A stretch of 64,000 nt of DNA, taken from positions 1 through 64,000 of the forward strand of contig JAIYDS010000205.1 in the NCBI GenBank assembly GCA_027487385.1, in the 5' to 3' direction. Both the position numbers and the translations under genes were made by a program. This stretch comes from Acetobacteraceae bacterium (GTDB taxonomy: Bacteria; Pseudomonadota; Alphaproteobacteria; Acetobacterales; Acetobacteraceae). Each line of letters opens with the position of its first letter. The first letter of the stretch is position 1. Positions 20,576-30,724 of the stretch are shown here, in pieces. Under the pieces are notes generated by a model that searched no databases, had not been told where the DNA came from, and saw only the letters and a program-made list of their open reading frames with translations.

Positions 20576-22000
20576 TTGTTTGACAGTACGGATACCAGGG
20601 CGGAATACACAAGAAGAACTGTCGCAACACCAAGCAGGTCACCCGCCATCACCAACATCTTCGGCCACAATATCCGCTCCGACCTGCTGGCGCTCTACCT
20701 CGCGGAGGCATTGGCCGTCTTCCTGCTGGCCTATGGGCTGATGGCCTGGGGCTCCGGCGAGGTCGCCGCCATCCAACATGCCGAACTCGCCCTGCTGGCG
20801 GCCGCGGTCGCCCTAGCCGCGGGCTTCGCCGCCGGCGCCGCCGGCCTCTACCAGCCGAGCGTCATGGCACGCGCCAGGCGCGCCGCGCTCGCCGGCGCCG
20901 TCGCCATCGGCCTGTTGGCGCTCGGCGTGGTCCTGGCGGTGAAGCTCTTCGGCCCCTGGAACCTTGGACTCTCCTCCAATGGGTTGCTGCTGGCCCTGAT
21001 CCTGGGTGCCGTCGGCGGCATCGCCGTGGCGCGGCTGGCCCATGCGCTGGCCTCGCGCCGGGGCTTCCTCGCCCGGCGGCTGCTGCTGGTCCGCGACCCG
21101 CACACCGGCCGGCTGGGCGGTCAGGTGACGACGTCGGGCTCGCCGCTGATGACGACGGAGCTCACCCTTGCGGAGCCCAGCAGCGCAGCGCTGATCGCCC
21201 TACTGAGTCCCGCCTGGCTGCGTGCGCACAACCTCTGGGCCATCGTGGCCCCCGCGGGCACCGATGATGCGGCGCTGCGCCAGCATTGCCGCGCCGCCGG
21301 ACTGCGACTGCTGACGGAGGATGAGTTCCTCGAATGCCGCCTGAACCGCGTGGCCTGCGAGAGCCTGCCGCAGGATTGGCTGGCCACCGCCCGCAGCATC
21401 CGTCCCGGCCTGGCCGAAGCCGGCTTCCGCCGTGGCTTCGACCTCCTCGTGGCCCTCACCCTGCTGCTCTTCACCCTGCCTGTCATGCTGGTGACGGCGG
21501 CGCTCATCGCGCTCGACGGCAAGGGGCCCATCTTCTACCGGCAGGAGCGGTCGGGCCTGCATCGCCGCGGCTTCCAGCTCTACAAGTTCCGCAGCATGGT
21601 GGTGGATGCCGAGGCCGGCGGCACACCGCGCTGGGCCACCGCCGGCGATCCGCGCGTCACACGCATCGGCCGCTGGCTGCGCCTGACCCGCATTGATGAG
21701 CTGCCGCAGCTGCTGAACGTGCTGCGCGGCGACATGTCCATCGTCGGCCCGCGCCCCGAGCGCCCGGGCTTCGTCGAGCAGCTGGGTGGCATCATCCCGC
21801 ACTACCATGACCGCTCCAGCGTGAAGCCCGGCATCACCGGCTGGGCGCAGGTGAACTACCCTTATGGCGCCTCGGTCGAGGATGCGCGGATGAAGCTGGC
21901 CTATGACCTCTATTATGTCGGCCGGCGCAGCCTGTTTCTCGATCTGCTGATCCTCGTCGCCACGGTGCGCGTCGTCCTCTTCCAGGAAGGCGCGCGATGA
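20576..22000 (+). CDS. Initiating sugar transferase, PEP-CTERM/EpsH1-associated
   Basis: TM N-terminus IFGHNIRSDLLALYLAEAL; C-terminal GPIFYRQERSGLHRRGFQLYKFRSM, PRVTRIGRWLRLTRIDELPQLLNVLRGDMSIVGPRPERP. Only canonical in-frame start is TTG. Confidence 0.9.
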   Translation: MFDSTDTRAEYTRRTVATPSRSPAITNIFGHNIRSDLLALYLAEALAVFLLAYGLMAWGSGEVAAIQHAELALLAAAVALAAGFAAGAAGLYQPSVMARARRAALAGAVAIGLLALGVVLAVKLFGPWNLGLSSNGLLLALILGAVGGIAVARLAHALASRRGFLARRLLLVRDPHTGRLGGQVTTSGSPLMTTELTLAEPSSAALIALLSPAWLRAHNLWAIVAPAGTDDAALRQHCRAAGLRLLTEDEFLECRLNRVACESLPQDWLATARSIRPGLAEAGFRRGFDLLVALTLLLFTLPVMLVTAALIALDGKGPIFYRQERSGLHRRGFQLYKFRSMVVDAEAGGTPRWATAGDPRVTRIGRWLRLTRIDELPQLLNVLRGDMSIVGPRPERPGFVEQLGGIIPHYHDRSSVKPGITGWAQVNYPYGASVEDARMKLAYDLYYVGRRSLFLDLLILVATVRVVLFQEGAR

Positions 22001-23982
22001 GCCCCGACAGCACGGGATGGTTCCACGCCGGCGCGGCCCTGCTCTGCTTGGCCTGGGCGGTTCTCACGCTGATGCTGGGGCGGGGCCGGACGGCGGCGCT
22101 CCTCGCCGCGTGTCTGCTCGTCACGGCGCTTTGGGCCGCGGTGGTGGCCCTGATGCCCGCCGAGCCGCTGGCCGGCGCGGGCGGCGTGTTCGAGGTGCTG
22201 CGGAGCCTCAGCTGGCTCGCGATGCTGCTGCTGGTCTGCCACCGCCTGGGGGCGCGGCGCTGGGTGGCCTGGCTGGGGCTCGCGGGTGCGGTGCTGGCGC
22301 TGGCCGCGCTCTGGCCGGCGCTGGCGCGCAGCCTGCCGCTGCTGGGATCGCTCGGCTTTCTGCCGCGGCTCGCCCTCTCGCTGCTGGTCGTACTGACGGC
22401 CGAGAACCTCTACCGGAACGCGCCGGAGGCCGCCCGCTGGCATGTGGTGCTGCCCTGCATCGCGCTCGGCGGCCTCGCGGGCTTCGACCTGCTGCTCTAC
22501 GCCGATGGCGCCCTCTCCCGCGCCTATTCCCCCGCCCTGCTGGATGCGCGGGCGGCGCTGACGGCCGTGGCGGCGCCGCTCCTGGCCATCGCCGCCCTGC
22601 GCGACCGGCGGGCACGGCGCGAGCCGCCGGTCTCGCGGCAATTCGTCTTCCACGGCGCGACGCTGATGGTCGCCGGGACCTTCCTGCTCGCCATCGGCGC
22701 GCTAAGCGAGGCGCTGCGCCAATGGGGCGTGGCCTGGGCCTCGGCGGCGCTGCTGGCCGCAGGGCTGATGGCGCTGGCCGTGGCGCTCAGCGCCGCCTCG
22801 CTGCGCGGAAGGCTGCGACGCCTGCTGGCGCGCCACTTCTTCCGCGCCCGGCATGACTACCGGCATGAATGGCTGCGCTGCCTCGCCACCCTCACTTTGC
22901 CTGAGGCCGAGGCGCCGGCCGAGATTCGCGCCATCCGCGCCCTGGCCGACCCGGCGGATTCGCCCTCAGGCGTGCTGCTGCTGCGGGATTCGGTCACCTC
23001 GGCCTGGCGCTGGGGCGGTGGCTGGAACGCCATCGCGGCCGAGCCTGATGCCGCGCTCCGCGCCGAGGTGAGCGATGCCCTGCGTGACGGCCCATGCCAT
23101 GCCAAAACGCGCCCGGGCGGCCTGCCGGCCATTACGCGGGCCTATGGCGCGATTCACCTGGTCATCCCGCTGCTGCATCACCGAGACGGCCTGATCGGTG
23201 CCGTGTTGCTGGCCCCGCCCCGCGCCCCTTTCCCGCTGGGCCGCGACGCCTTCGCCCTCTTGCAGATGTTGGGGCGCGAGGTCGCGATGTTCGTGGCCGA
23301 GCGCCGCGCCGCCGAACACCTGGCCGAGCAGGCGCAGTTGCAGGACTATGCCCGCCGCTTCGCCTTCGTGGCGCATGACGTGAAGAATGTCGGCGCCCAG
23401 CTCTCCATGTTGCTGGGCAATGCCGCGCTGCATATCGGCAACCCCGAATTCCAGCAGGACATGCTGCTGACGCTGCGCGCCTCGGCCGAGCGCATCCGAA
23501 CCCTCATCGCCCGCCTCGATCAGGCCGAGGAGGCGCCCGCGCGGGCGGAGACCGACCCCCTGCCGCGCCTGCGCGCCCTGGCCCAGGGCTTGGGCCGCCC
23601 GGTGGAGCTGCTGCATGACGGCGCCGCGGCGCCGCGCATCGCCATGGCCCCGGAGCAATTCGATTCCGCCGTGCGACATTTGCTCGACAACGCCGTGCAG
23701 GCCGCGCCGCAGGGCGGGGCGCTGCGGCTGCGGCTGCGGCGTGAGGCGACCTGCAGCATCGTGGAGATCACCGACCGGGGCCCCGGCATGTCCGCCGAAT
23801 TCGTGCGCGACGCGCTGTTTCGCCCGCTGGCCACGACACGCGAGGCGGGCAGCGGGATCGGCGCCTGGCAAGCACGGGAATTGTTGCGCGGCTGCGGCGG
23901 CGATCTCGATGTGGAAAGCCGCCCGGGCCAGGGCACCACGATGCGCCTGCGCCTGCCGCACGCAGCGGGGCTCGCCCGATGA
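21997..23982 (+). CDS. prsK: PrsK-like histidine kinase of the XrtA system
   Basis: TM sensor half; FVAHDVKNVGAQLSMLLGNA H-box; HLLDNAVQAAP and GSGIGAWQARELL ATPase motifs. Confidence 0.9.
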   Translation: MSPDSTGWFHAGAALLCLAWAVLTLMLGRGRTAALLAACLLVTALWAAVVALMPAEPLAGAGGVFEVLRSLSWLAMLLLVCHRLGARRWVAWLGLAGAVLALAALWPALARSLPLLGSLGFLPRLALSLLVVLTAENLYRNAPEAARWHVVLPCIALGGLAGFDLLLYADGALSRAYSPALLDARAALTAVAAPLLAIAALRDRRARREPPVSRQFVFHGATLMVAGTFLLAIGALSEALRQWGVAWASAALLAAGLMALAVALSAASLRGRLRRLLARHFFRARHDYRHEWLRCLATLTLPEAEAPAEIRAIRALADPADSPSGVLLLRDSVTSAWRWGGGWNAIAAEPDAALRAEVSDALRDGPCHAKTRPGGLPAITRAYGAIHLVIPLLHHRDGLIGAVLLAPPRAPFPLGRDAFALLQMLGREVAMFVAERRAAEHLAEQAQLQDYARRFAFVAHDVKNVGAQLSMLLGNAALHIGNPEFQQDMLLTLRASAERIRTLIARLDQAEEAPARAETDPLPRLRALAQGLGRPVELLHDGAAAPRIAMAPEQFDSAVRHLLDNAVQAAPQGGALRLRLRREATCSIVEITDRGPGMSAEFVRDALFRPLATTREAGSGIGAWQARELLRGCGGDLDVESRPGQGTTMRLRLPHAAGLAR

Positions 23983-25376
23983 GCAAGCCCAAGCTTCTGG
24001 TCATCGAGGATGACGCGGCGCTGGCCGCGCAATATCGCTGGGCCTTCCCCGATTGCCGCGTGCTGCTGGCCGGCGACCGGCGTCAGGCCCTCATGCTGGC
24101 CGAGCGCGAGCAGCCCGAGGCCGCGCTGCTCGACCTCGGCCTCGCGCCCGATGCCGAGGGCGTGACCGAGGGCTTCGCCACGCTGGATGGCCTGCGCAGC
24201 GTCAGCCGCGGCACGCTGGTCATCGTCGTCAGCGGGCAGGGCCAGCGGGAGAACATGCTGCGCGCCGTGGCGCAGGGCGCCTATGATTTCTGCGAGAAGC
24301 CGGTGGACCTCGCCGCACTGCGCACCATCCTGGACCGTGCGCTGCGCCTGCGCGAGCTGGAGGATGAGAATCGCCGCCTCGCCCTCATCCCGCAGACCAG
24401 CCCGATCCAGGACATCATCACAGCCGATGAGGGCATGCTCCGCATCTGCCGCACGGTGGAGCGGCTGGCCCTGGTCTCCGTCCCCGTCCTGCTGCTGGGC
24501 GAAAGCGGCACGGGCAAGGAGGCGCTGGCCCGCGCGCTGCATGAGATGGGGCCGCGCGCCAAGGGCAGCTTCGTCGCCATCAATTGCGCGGCCATCCCCG
24601 AGCCGCTGCTAGAGAGCGAGCTCTTCGGCCATGAGCGCGGCGCCTTCACCGGCGCCGTGCGGCAGGTGGCCGGGCGGATCGAGGCCGCGCATGGCGGCAC
24701 GCTCTTCCTCGATGAGGTGGGCGATCTCCCGGCGGGATTGCAGGCGAAGCTGCTGCGCTTCCTGCAGGATCAGGTGATCGAGCGCGTCGGCGGCCGCACG
24801 CCCATCCGCGTGGATGTGCGCCTCGTCTCCGCCACCAACCAGCCGCTGGAGGCGCTGGCGGAAAGTGGCGCTTTCCGCGCCGACCTGCTCTATCGCCTCA
24901 ACTCGCTCATCATCCGCATCCCGCCGCTGCGCGATCGCGGCGGGGACAGCCTGCTGCTCGCGCGCTGGTTTGTCGCGCGCTACGCGGTGGAGTTCAACCG
25001 CAAGCTGCGCGGCCTGGATGCGGCCGCGATCGCGGCCATCGCCTCGCATCGCTGGCCCGGCAATGTGCGCGAATTGGGCAACCGCATCCGTCGTGGCGCA
25101 GTGATGAGCGACGGCCCGCTGCTCTCGCCCGCCGATCTGGAATTGGAACCGGCGGAAGAGGGCGAGATGACCGATCTCAATCTCCGCACGCTGCGGCTGC
25201 GGGCCGAGCGCGCGGCGCTGGAGCAGGCGCTCGCCCGCACCCAAGGCGGGCTGGCCGCCGCCGCGCGGCTGCTCGGCATCAGCCGGCCCACCATCTACGC
25301 GCTGCTCGACACCCACGGCATCAGCGCCGGCCGCCGCCATGCCGACCACCCCACGCCGCCCCACGAAACGCCCTGA
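23979..25376 (+). CDS. prsR: PrsR-like sigma-54-dependent response regulator
   Basis: Receiver LLVIEDDAALAAQYRWAF; AAA+ GESGTGKEALARAL, ESELFGHERGAFTGA; C-terminal Fis-type HTH. Confidence 0.94.
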   Translation: MSKPKLLVIEDDAALAAQYRWAFPDCRVLLAGDRRQALMLAEREQPEAALLDLGLAPDAEGVTEGFATLDGLRSVSRGTLVIVVSGQGQRENMLRAVAQGAYDFCEKPVDLAALRTILDRALRLRELEDENRRLALIPQTSPIQDIITADEGMLRICRTVERLALVSVPVLLLGESGTGKEALARALHEMGPRAKGSFVAINCAAIPEPLLESELFGHERGAFTGAVRQVAGRIEAAHGGTLFLDEVGDLPAGLQAKLLRFLQDQVIERVGGRTPIRVDVRLVSATNQPLEALAESGAFRADLLYRLNSLIIRIPPLRDRGGDSLLLARWFVARYAVEFNRKLRGLDAAAIAAIASHRWPGNVRELGNRIRRGAVMSDGPLLSPADLELEPAEEGEMTDLNLRTLRLRAERAALEQALARTQGGLAAAARLLGISRPTIYALLDTHGISAGRRHADHPTPPHETP

Positions 25377-25388
25377 GACGAGGCCGCC

Positions 25389-28190
25389 ATGACCCCCACC
25401 GCTTCACACCTTCGCCGCGCGCGCCTGCTGGCGCCGTTGCTGCTCAGCCTCGCGGGAACGCCCGCCCTGGCGCAACCGGCCGAACTGCGCGCGGCGGCGG
25501 CCGCCGCCCGGGGGGACCTGCGCGCGGCGCAGATCGAATGGCGCAACGCGGCGCGGCAAAATCCCGGCTCCAACGCGGCACGCCTCGCTCTGGCGGAAGC
25601 GAGCCTCGAAATCGGCGATGGGGAGACGGCGGAGCGCGAGGCCCGCGCGGCCCTGCAACAGGGGGCCGATCCCTCCACCGCCATGGCGCTGCTGCTGCGC
25701 GCCTATCTCGTCAACGGCCGGCAGGATGCACTGCTCCAGGCCTTCCCCGAGACGGTTCCCGATCCCGGCGGGCAGGTCGCCGCCGCGCGCGGCATGGCGC
25801 TGCTGGCGCTCGGCCAGCTTGAGCCGGCGCGTGCCGCGATCGAGGCCGGCCTGCGCAGCGCGCCGGAAGGCGCCGCCCCCAACCTCGCCGCCGCGGCGCT
25901 GGCCCAGGCCGAGGGAGACCGCACCGGCGCGGAGCTTCTGATGGACCGGCTGCTGGCGCGCGAACCTCGCCTCACCGAGGCGCTGATCCGGAAGGGCTCC
26001 CTGCTCTTTGCCCGCAATGAGCCGGTCGAGGCGATCCAACGCTTCGACGCCGCGCTGGTCATCACCCCGGGCCAGGTCTCCGCCCTGCTGCGCCGGGCCG
26101 AGGCGCGCCTTGCGCTAGGCCAGTTCCCAGGCGCCACGCAGGACCTCGACGCCGCCCTGCTCGTCGTGCCGAACAGCGCGGCCGGGCATTACCTGCGCGC
26201 CGTGGCGGCCGCGGGCACGCGCGACTGGGTGGGCATGGACCGTGCCCTGCAGCGCGTCGGGCCCATGTTGGGCAGCTTCCCGGATGGCTTCCTGCTGCTC
26301 TCCACGGCCAAGCGCGGCATCGGCCAGATGGCGCAGGCCGAGGACGCGGCGCGGCGTCACCTGGCCCGCCAGCCGGCCGATCCGCGCGGCGCCAGGCTGG
26401 TCGCGGCCTTTGACCTCCAGGCCAACCGGCCCGGCGATGCGGCGCTCGTGCTGACGCAGCTCGCCGCGCGCGGCGGCGCGGATGCGGAGGCGTTGGACCT
26501 GTTGGGCCAGCTGCACGCGGGGGCGGGACGACGGCGCCAGGCGGTCACCGCCTTTGCCGCCGCCAGCGAACTGGCGCCGCAGGACCCGGCGATCCTGGCG
26601 CATCTGGCTGCGGCTCAGCTTGGCGTGGGCGACCTGGGCAGCATGGTGCGCGCGGCGCAGGCGGCGCTCACCCTCAACCCCATCCTCCCGGGCATGCGCG
26701 AATTGCTGGCTTTTGCGGCGCTGTATCGCGGTGACCTCGACGGGGTGCGCATCGAGCTGGCACGGCTCACCCTGGAGGAGCGGCGCGGGGAGGCCGCGCG
26801 CATTCTCGAAGCCTCTGCCCTTATCATGCAGATCAACCTGCCCCCGGCGCGCGCCATGCTGGATGAGGTGCTGCTCGCTGTCCCGGGTTCGGTTGCGGCA
26901 CGGCTTGGGCTGGTGCGCATCGCGCGGCTCGAAGGGCGTAGCGATGAGGTGGAAGCGCTGCTGGGCGAGGTGCTGCGCCTGGATCCCGCCAACACCGAGG
27001 CCGCGGGCCAATTGCTAGACGCGATCCGGCCCGATGGGCCGCGCGTGGCACAGGCGCTGGGCATGCTGCGGGCCAGCCAGGCGGCCGCGCCCACCAACCC
27101 CGCGCTGGGCATCCGCCTGGCCCAGGCCCTGGTCCAGATCCGCGAGCCTGCCCAGGCCGTGGCGCTGCTGACCCAAGGCCCCCTGGCCGCGCTGGAGGAT
27201 GCCGAAATGCAGACGGAGCGCGCCGAGTCACTTGCAGCGGCGGGCGATTTCCCCGCGGCGGAGGCCGCGAGCCGCGCCGCCCTGGCGATGCAGCCGCGTG
27301 CGCAGCGGGCGCGCCGGCAACTGGCCGCGCTGCAATTCCGCGCCGGCGATGCGCCCGGTGCCGAGGCCACCCTGCTGCAAGGCCTGCGCGAAGACCCCGC
27401 TGACCCGGCGCTGCAGCAGGGCCTGGCCGCCCTGCTGCGCCAGGCGCGCGGCATGGATGCCGCCCAGGACTTCGCCGCCCGCATGGCGCGCGAACCCACC
27501 GCGCAGCCTGCCGGGGCGGCGCTGCGCGGGGATCTGCTGCTGGGGGCGGATCAGCCGCTGGAGGCGGCGCGCGCCTATGCCATCGCGCATGCGGAAGGCC
27601 CCTCGGCCTATCTCGCCCTGCGCCATGCCAGCGCCCTGCGCCTGGCCGGCCAGCCCGAACCCTCGGCCGCCGCGCTGCGCGCCTGGCTGGAGCGCGCGCC
27701 CGATGACAATGACGCGGCAATGATGCTCTCGCAGCTCGACATCGAGGCCGGCCGCCTGGCCGCGGCCGAGCCGCGGCTGGAGGCGCTGCTGGAACGCCGG
27801 CCGGATGACGCGCTGGCGTTGAACAACCTCGCCTGGCTGCTGCGCCAGAAGGCGGATCCGGCCTCGCGCCTGCGCGCACGCGGCCTGGCGGAGCGCGGCT
27901 ATTACCTCGCCCCCGGCACGGATGTGGCGGATACACTAGGCTGGATCCTGGCGCGGGACGGGCATCCGGCCGAGGCGGTGCTGCTGCTGCGGCAATCGGC
28001 CCGGCTGCGCCCGGACGCGGTACCGGAAGCAGGTGCCGCCTACCGCCTGGCCTTCGCGCTGAACGCGAGCGGCGCGCGGGCAGAAGCGCTGGCCGTGCTG
28101 GCCCCTGCGCTGGAGGCCCTGCCCGCGCCCAGCTTCCCCGAGCGGCCGGCCGCGCTGCTGCTGCTGGCCGAATTGCGCCGGCAGAACTGA
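25389..28190 (+). CDS. prsT: PrsT-like TPR protein, XrtA/PEP-CTERM-associated
   Basis: 933 aa with serial TPR-like repeats; directly follows prsR. Confidence 0.85.
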   Translation: MTPTASHLRRARLLAPLLLSLAGTPALAQPAELRAAAAAARGDLRAAQIEWRNAARQNPGSNAARLALAEASLEIGDGETAEREARAALQQGADPSTAMALLLRAYLVNGRQDALLQAFPETVPDPGGQVAAARGMALLALGQLEPARAAIEAGLRSAPEGAAPNLAAAALAQAEGDRTGAELLMDRLLAREPRLTEALIRKGSLLFARNEPVEAIQRFDAALVITPGQVSALLRRAEARLALGQFPGATQDLDAALLVVPNSAAGHYLRAVAAAGTRDWVGMDRALQRVGPMLGSFPDGFLLLSTAKRGIGQMAQAEDAARRHLARQPADPRGARLVAAFDLQANRPGDAALVLTQLAARGGADAEALDLLGQLHAGAGRRRQAVTAFAAASELAPQDPAILAHLAAAQLGVGDLGSMVRAAQAALTLNPILPGMRELLAFAALYRGDLDGVRIELARLTLEERRGEAARILEASALIMQINLPPARAMLDEVLLAVPGSVAARLGLVRIARLEGRSDEVEALLGEVLRLDPANTEAAGQLLDAIRPDGPRVAQALGMLRASQAAAPTNPALGIRLAQALVQIREPAQAVALLTQGPLAALEDAEMQTERAESLAAAGDFPAAEAASRAALAMQPRAQRARRQLAALQFRAGDAPGAEATLLQGLREDPADPALQQGLAALLRQARGMDAAQDFAARMAREPTAQPAGAALRGDLLLGADQPLEAARAYAIAHAEGPSAYLALRHASALRLAGQPEPSAAALRAWLERAPDDNDAAMMLSQLDIEAGRLAAAEPRLEALLERRPDDALALNNLAWLLRQKADPASRLRARGLAERGYYLAPGTDVADTLGWILARDGHPAEAVLLLRQSARLRPDAVPEAGAAYRLAFALNASGARAEALAVLAPALEALPAPSFPERPAALLLLAELRRQN

Positions 28191-28194
28191 CGTC

Positions 28195-29481
28195 ATGCGC
28201 GACGCGGCGCTGATCGCAACCCTGGGCGCGCTGCTGGCAGCGGTGCTGGCGCAGCCCTTCATCGGCATTCTGCTGTGGAATTGGATCGCCTTCATGAATC
28301 CGCACCGGCTGGCCTATGGGATGGCCAGCGAGTTGCCCTGGGCGGTGATGGTGCTCGCCGCCACGCTGCTCGGCTGCCTCATGGCGGGCGAACTGCGCCT
28401 GCCGCCGCTGAACGCCACCACGCTGCTCTTCGTGGCGCTGATGCTCTGCTTCACCGCGACCTCCTTCGTCGCCCTCGGCGACCCCGCGGCGGTCTGGGAG
28501 AAGTGGGACCGAAGCGTGAAGATCCTGCTCGGCCTGCTGCTGACGGCGGCGATGCTGACGACGCGGCAGCGGCTGCACGCGCTGGTCTGGGTGATGGTGA
28601 TCTCGCTCGGCTATTACGGCGTGCGGGGCGGCATCTTCGCGCTGGCCACGGGCGGAAGCTATCGCGTCTGGGGCCCGCCGCAGACCATGATCACCGACAA
28701 CAACCACCTCGCCGCGGCGCTTCTGATCTCGCTGCCGCTGATGAATTACCTCCGGCTGCAATCGGCGCATCGCGTGGTGCGGTTCGGGCTTGGCATCGCC
28801 ATGGGGCTGACGCTGCTCGCCGTGGTCGCCAGCTATTCGCGCGGGGCGCTGCTGGGCCTCGGCGCCGTGCTCTTCGTGCTCTGGCTGATGAGCGCGCGCA
28901 AGTTGCTGCTGGGTGCCGGGCTCGCACTCTGCCTCGCCGGCGTGGTCGCCTTCATGCCGGGCGGCTGGAGCGAACGGATGGGCGGGATCTCCAGCTATCA
29001 ATCCGATGACAGCGCCTCCGAGCGGCTGGTGCTCTGGGGCATTTCCTGGCGCCTCGCGCTGGATCGCCCGCTGGTCGGCTCCGGCTTCACCGGACCCTAT
29101 ACGCGGGCGGTGGTGGACCGCGTGGCCCCGGGCGGGCCGGCGCGGGCGGTGCACAGCATCTGGTTCGAATTGCTGGGCGAGCACGGCTTCCCCACCTTCC
29201 TGATCTGGGCCGCGCTGAGCGGCGTGGGCGTGGTGCAGGCCTGGGGGCTGATGCGCATGGCGCGCGGGCGGGCGGAGCTGGGCTGGGCGGGGGATCTGGG
29301 GCGGATGGGGCTGGTCGCCATCGCCGCCTATCTCGTGAGCGGTAGCTTCCTCTCGCTCTCCTACTGGGATTTCTACTGGACGCTGCTGGTGGTCCTCGCC
29401 GGCGCGCAGGTGCTGGCTTCGCGGGCGCGGGCGCCCGTGCCGGCGCGGGGCTGGCGCGGCGCCGCCCTGGCCACCCGATGA
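28195..29481 (+). CDS. O-antigen ligase-like O-glycosylation ligase, exosortase A-associated
   Basis: Multi-TM; LWNWIAFMNPHRLAYG, GPPQTMITDNNHLAAALLISLPLMNYLRLQ, HSIWFELLGEHGF. Confidence 0.9.
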   Translation: MRDAALIATLGALLAAVLAQPFIGILLWNWIAFMNPHRLAYGMASELPWAVMVLAATLLGCLMAGELRLPPLNATTLLFVALMLCFTATSFVALGDPAAVWEKWDRSVKILLGLLLTAAMLTTRQRLHALVWVMVISLGYYGVRGGIFALATGGSYRVWGPPQTMITDNNHLAAALLISLPLMNYLRLQSAHRVVRFGLGIAMGLTLLAVVASYSRGALLGLGAVLFVLWLMSARKLLLGAGLALCLAGVVAFMPGGWSERMGGISSYQSDDSASERLVLWGISWRLALDRPLVGSGFTGPYTRAVVDRVAPGGPARAVHSIWFELLGEHGFPTFLIWAALSGVGVVQAWGLMRMARGRAELGWAGDLGRMGLVAIAAYLVSGSFLSLSYWDFYWTLLVVLAGAQVLASRARAPVPARGWRGAALATR

Positions 29482-29602
29482 CGGAGACGCGCCATGGATG
29501 GCCTTTATTTCCTCGCCATGCTCGGCGGCATTGCCTGGCTCGCCTGGTGGTCGGTGGGGGGTGCCGGCTGGTCGCCCTTCGCGATGCGCGAGGTGTGCGC
29601 GG

Positions 29603-30724
29603 ATGATCCGGCTGCTGAGCTTCACCACCCTCTATCCGAACCAGGCCGCCCCCAACCATGGCGTCTTCGTGGAAAACCGGCTGCGCCATCTCGTCGCCGG
29701 CGGTGAGGCTTGCAGCACGGTGCTGGCGCCGGTGCCCTTCCACACGCGCGTGCCGGGCGAGGAGATGCGGCAAGGGCTGCGCGTGCTGCACCCGCGCTTC
29801 CCCATGGTGCCGGGCCTGGGATTGTGGACGAGCCCCATGGGCCTCTTCTGGAGCGCGCGCCGCACGCTGGAGCGGATGTTCGCCGATGGCTTCGATTTCG
29901 ACGTGCTGGACGCGCATTACCTGCACCCCGAGGGCATCGTGGCCGTGCGGCTTGGGCAGCTCCTCGGCAAGCCGGTGGTGCTGACCGCGCGCGGCTCGGA
30001 TGTCAGCCTGCTGCCGCGCTACCCTGGCCCACGGCACGCCATCCTGCGCGCGATGCGCGAGGCCGATGCGCTGATCGCGGTCAGCGCCGGGCTGAAGGAC
30101 GCGATGGTGGAACTGGGCGCGGACGCCGCAAAGATCACTGTGCTGCGCAATGGCGTGGATCTCGATCTCTTCCACCCCCCCGAAACCCGCGCGCCGCATC
30201 CGCCGACGCTGCTTTCGGTGGGGCTGCTCATCCCGCGCAAGGGGCATGACCGCATCATCGCCGCCCTGCCGGAGCTGCCGGGCTTTCATCTGCGCATCCT
30301 CGGTGAGGGGCCGGAGCGGGGCCGGCTGGAAGCCCAGGTCCGGGCGCTGGGCGTAGGGGATCGGGTGGCGATGCCAGGCGCCGTCCCGCATGCCGCGCTG
30401 GCCGCGCAATATGGCGCGGCGGATGCGCTGGTGCTGGCCTCGAGCCGCGAGGGCTGGGCCAATGTGCTGCTGGAGGCGATGGCCTGCGGCACGCCTGTCC
30501 TCGCCAGCCCGGCATGGGGCTGCCGCGAGGCGGTGCAGGCGCCGGAAGCCGGCCGCCTGCTGACCGATTTTTCCTTGGGTGCCATCGTGGCCGGCGTGCG
30601 CGCCCTCTTCGCCGCGCTGCCCGACCGCGCCGCGACCCGCCGCTACGCCGAGGGCTTCGGCTGGGCGGAGACGACGGCGGGCCAATTGGCCGTGTTCCGC
30701 CGTGTGCTGGGCGGGCCATGCTGA
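29603..30724 (+). CDS. GT4 glycosyltransferase, exosortase A-associated
   Basis: FTTLYPNQAAPNHGVFVENRLRHL, RGSDVSLLPRYP, SSREGWANVLLEAMACGTPV. Confidence 0.88.
   Translation: MIRLLSFTTLYPNQAAPNHGVFVENRLRHLVAGGEACSTVLAPVPFHTRVPGEEMRQGLRVLHPRFPMVPGLGLWTSPMGLFWSARRTLERMFADGFDFDVLDAHYLHPEGIVAVRLGQLLGKPVVLTARGSDVSLLPRYPGPRHAILRAMREADALIAVSAGLKDAMVELGADAAKITVLRNGVDLDLFHPPETRAPHPPTLLSVGLLIPRKGHDRIIAALPELPGFHLRILGEGPERGRLEAQVRALGVGDRVAMPGAVPHAALAAQYGAADALVLASSREGWANVLLEAMACGTPVLASPAWGCREAVQAPEAGRLLTDFSLGAIVAGVRALFAALPDRAATRRYAEGFGWAETTAGQLAVFRRVLGGPC

Noticed and set aside
20580-20585. TTGACA resembling a -35 box
   Set aside because: Lies inside the annotated coding start and no suitably spaced -10 box is convincing
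26833-29628. 931-aa minus-strand ORF spanning prsT and the ligase gene
   Set aside because: Arg/Pro/Ala-rich antisense frame across two well-supported genes
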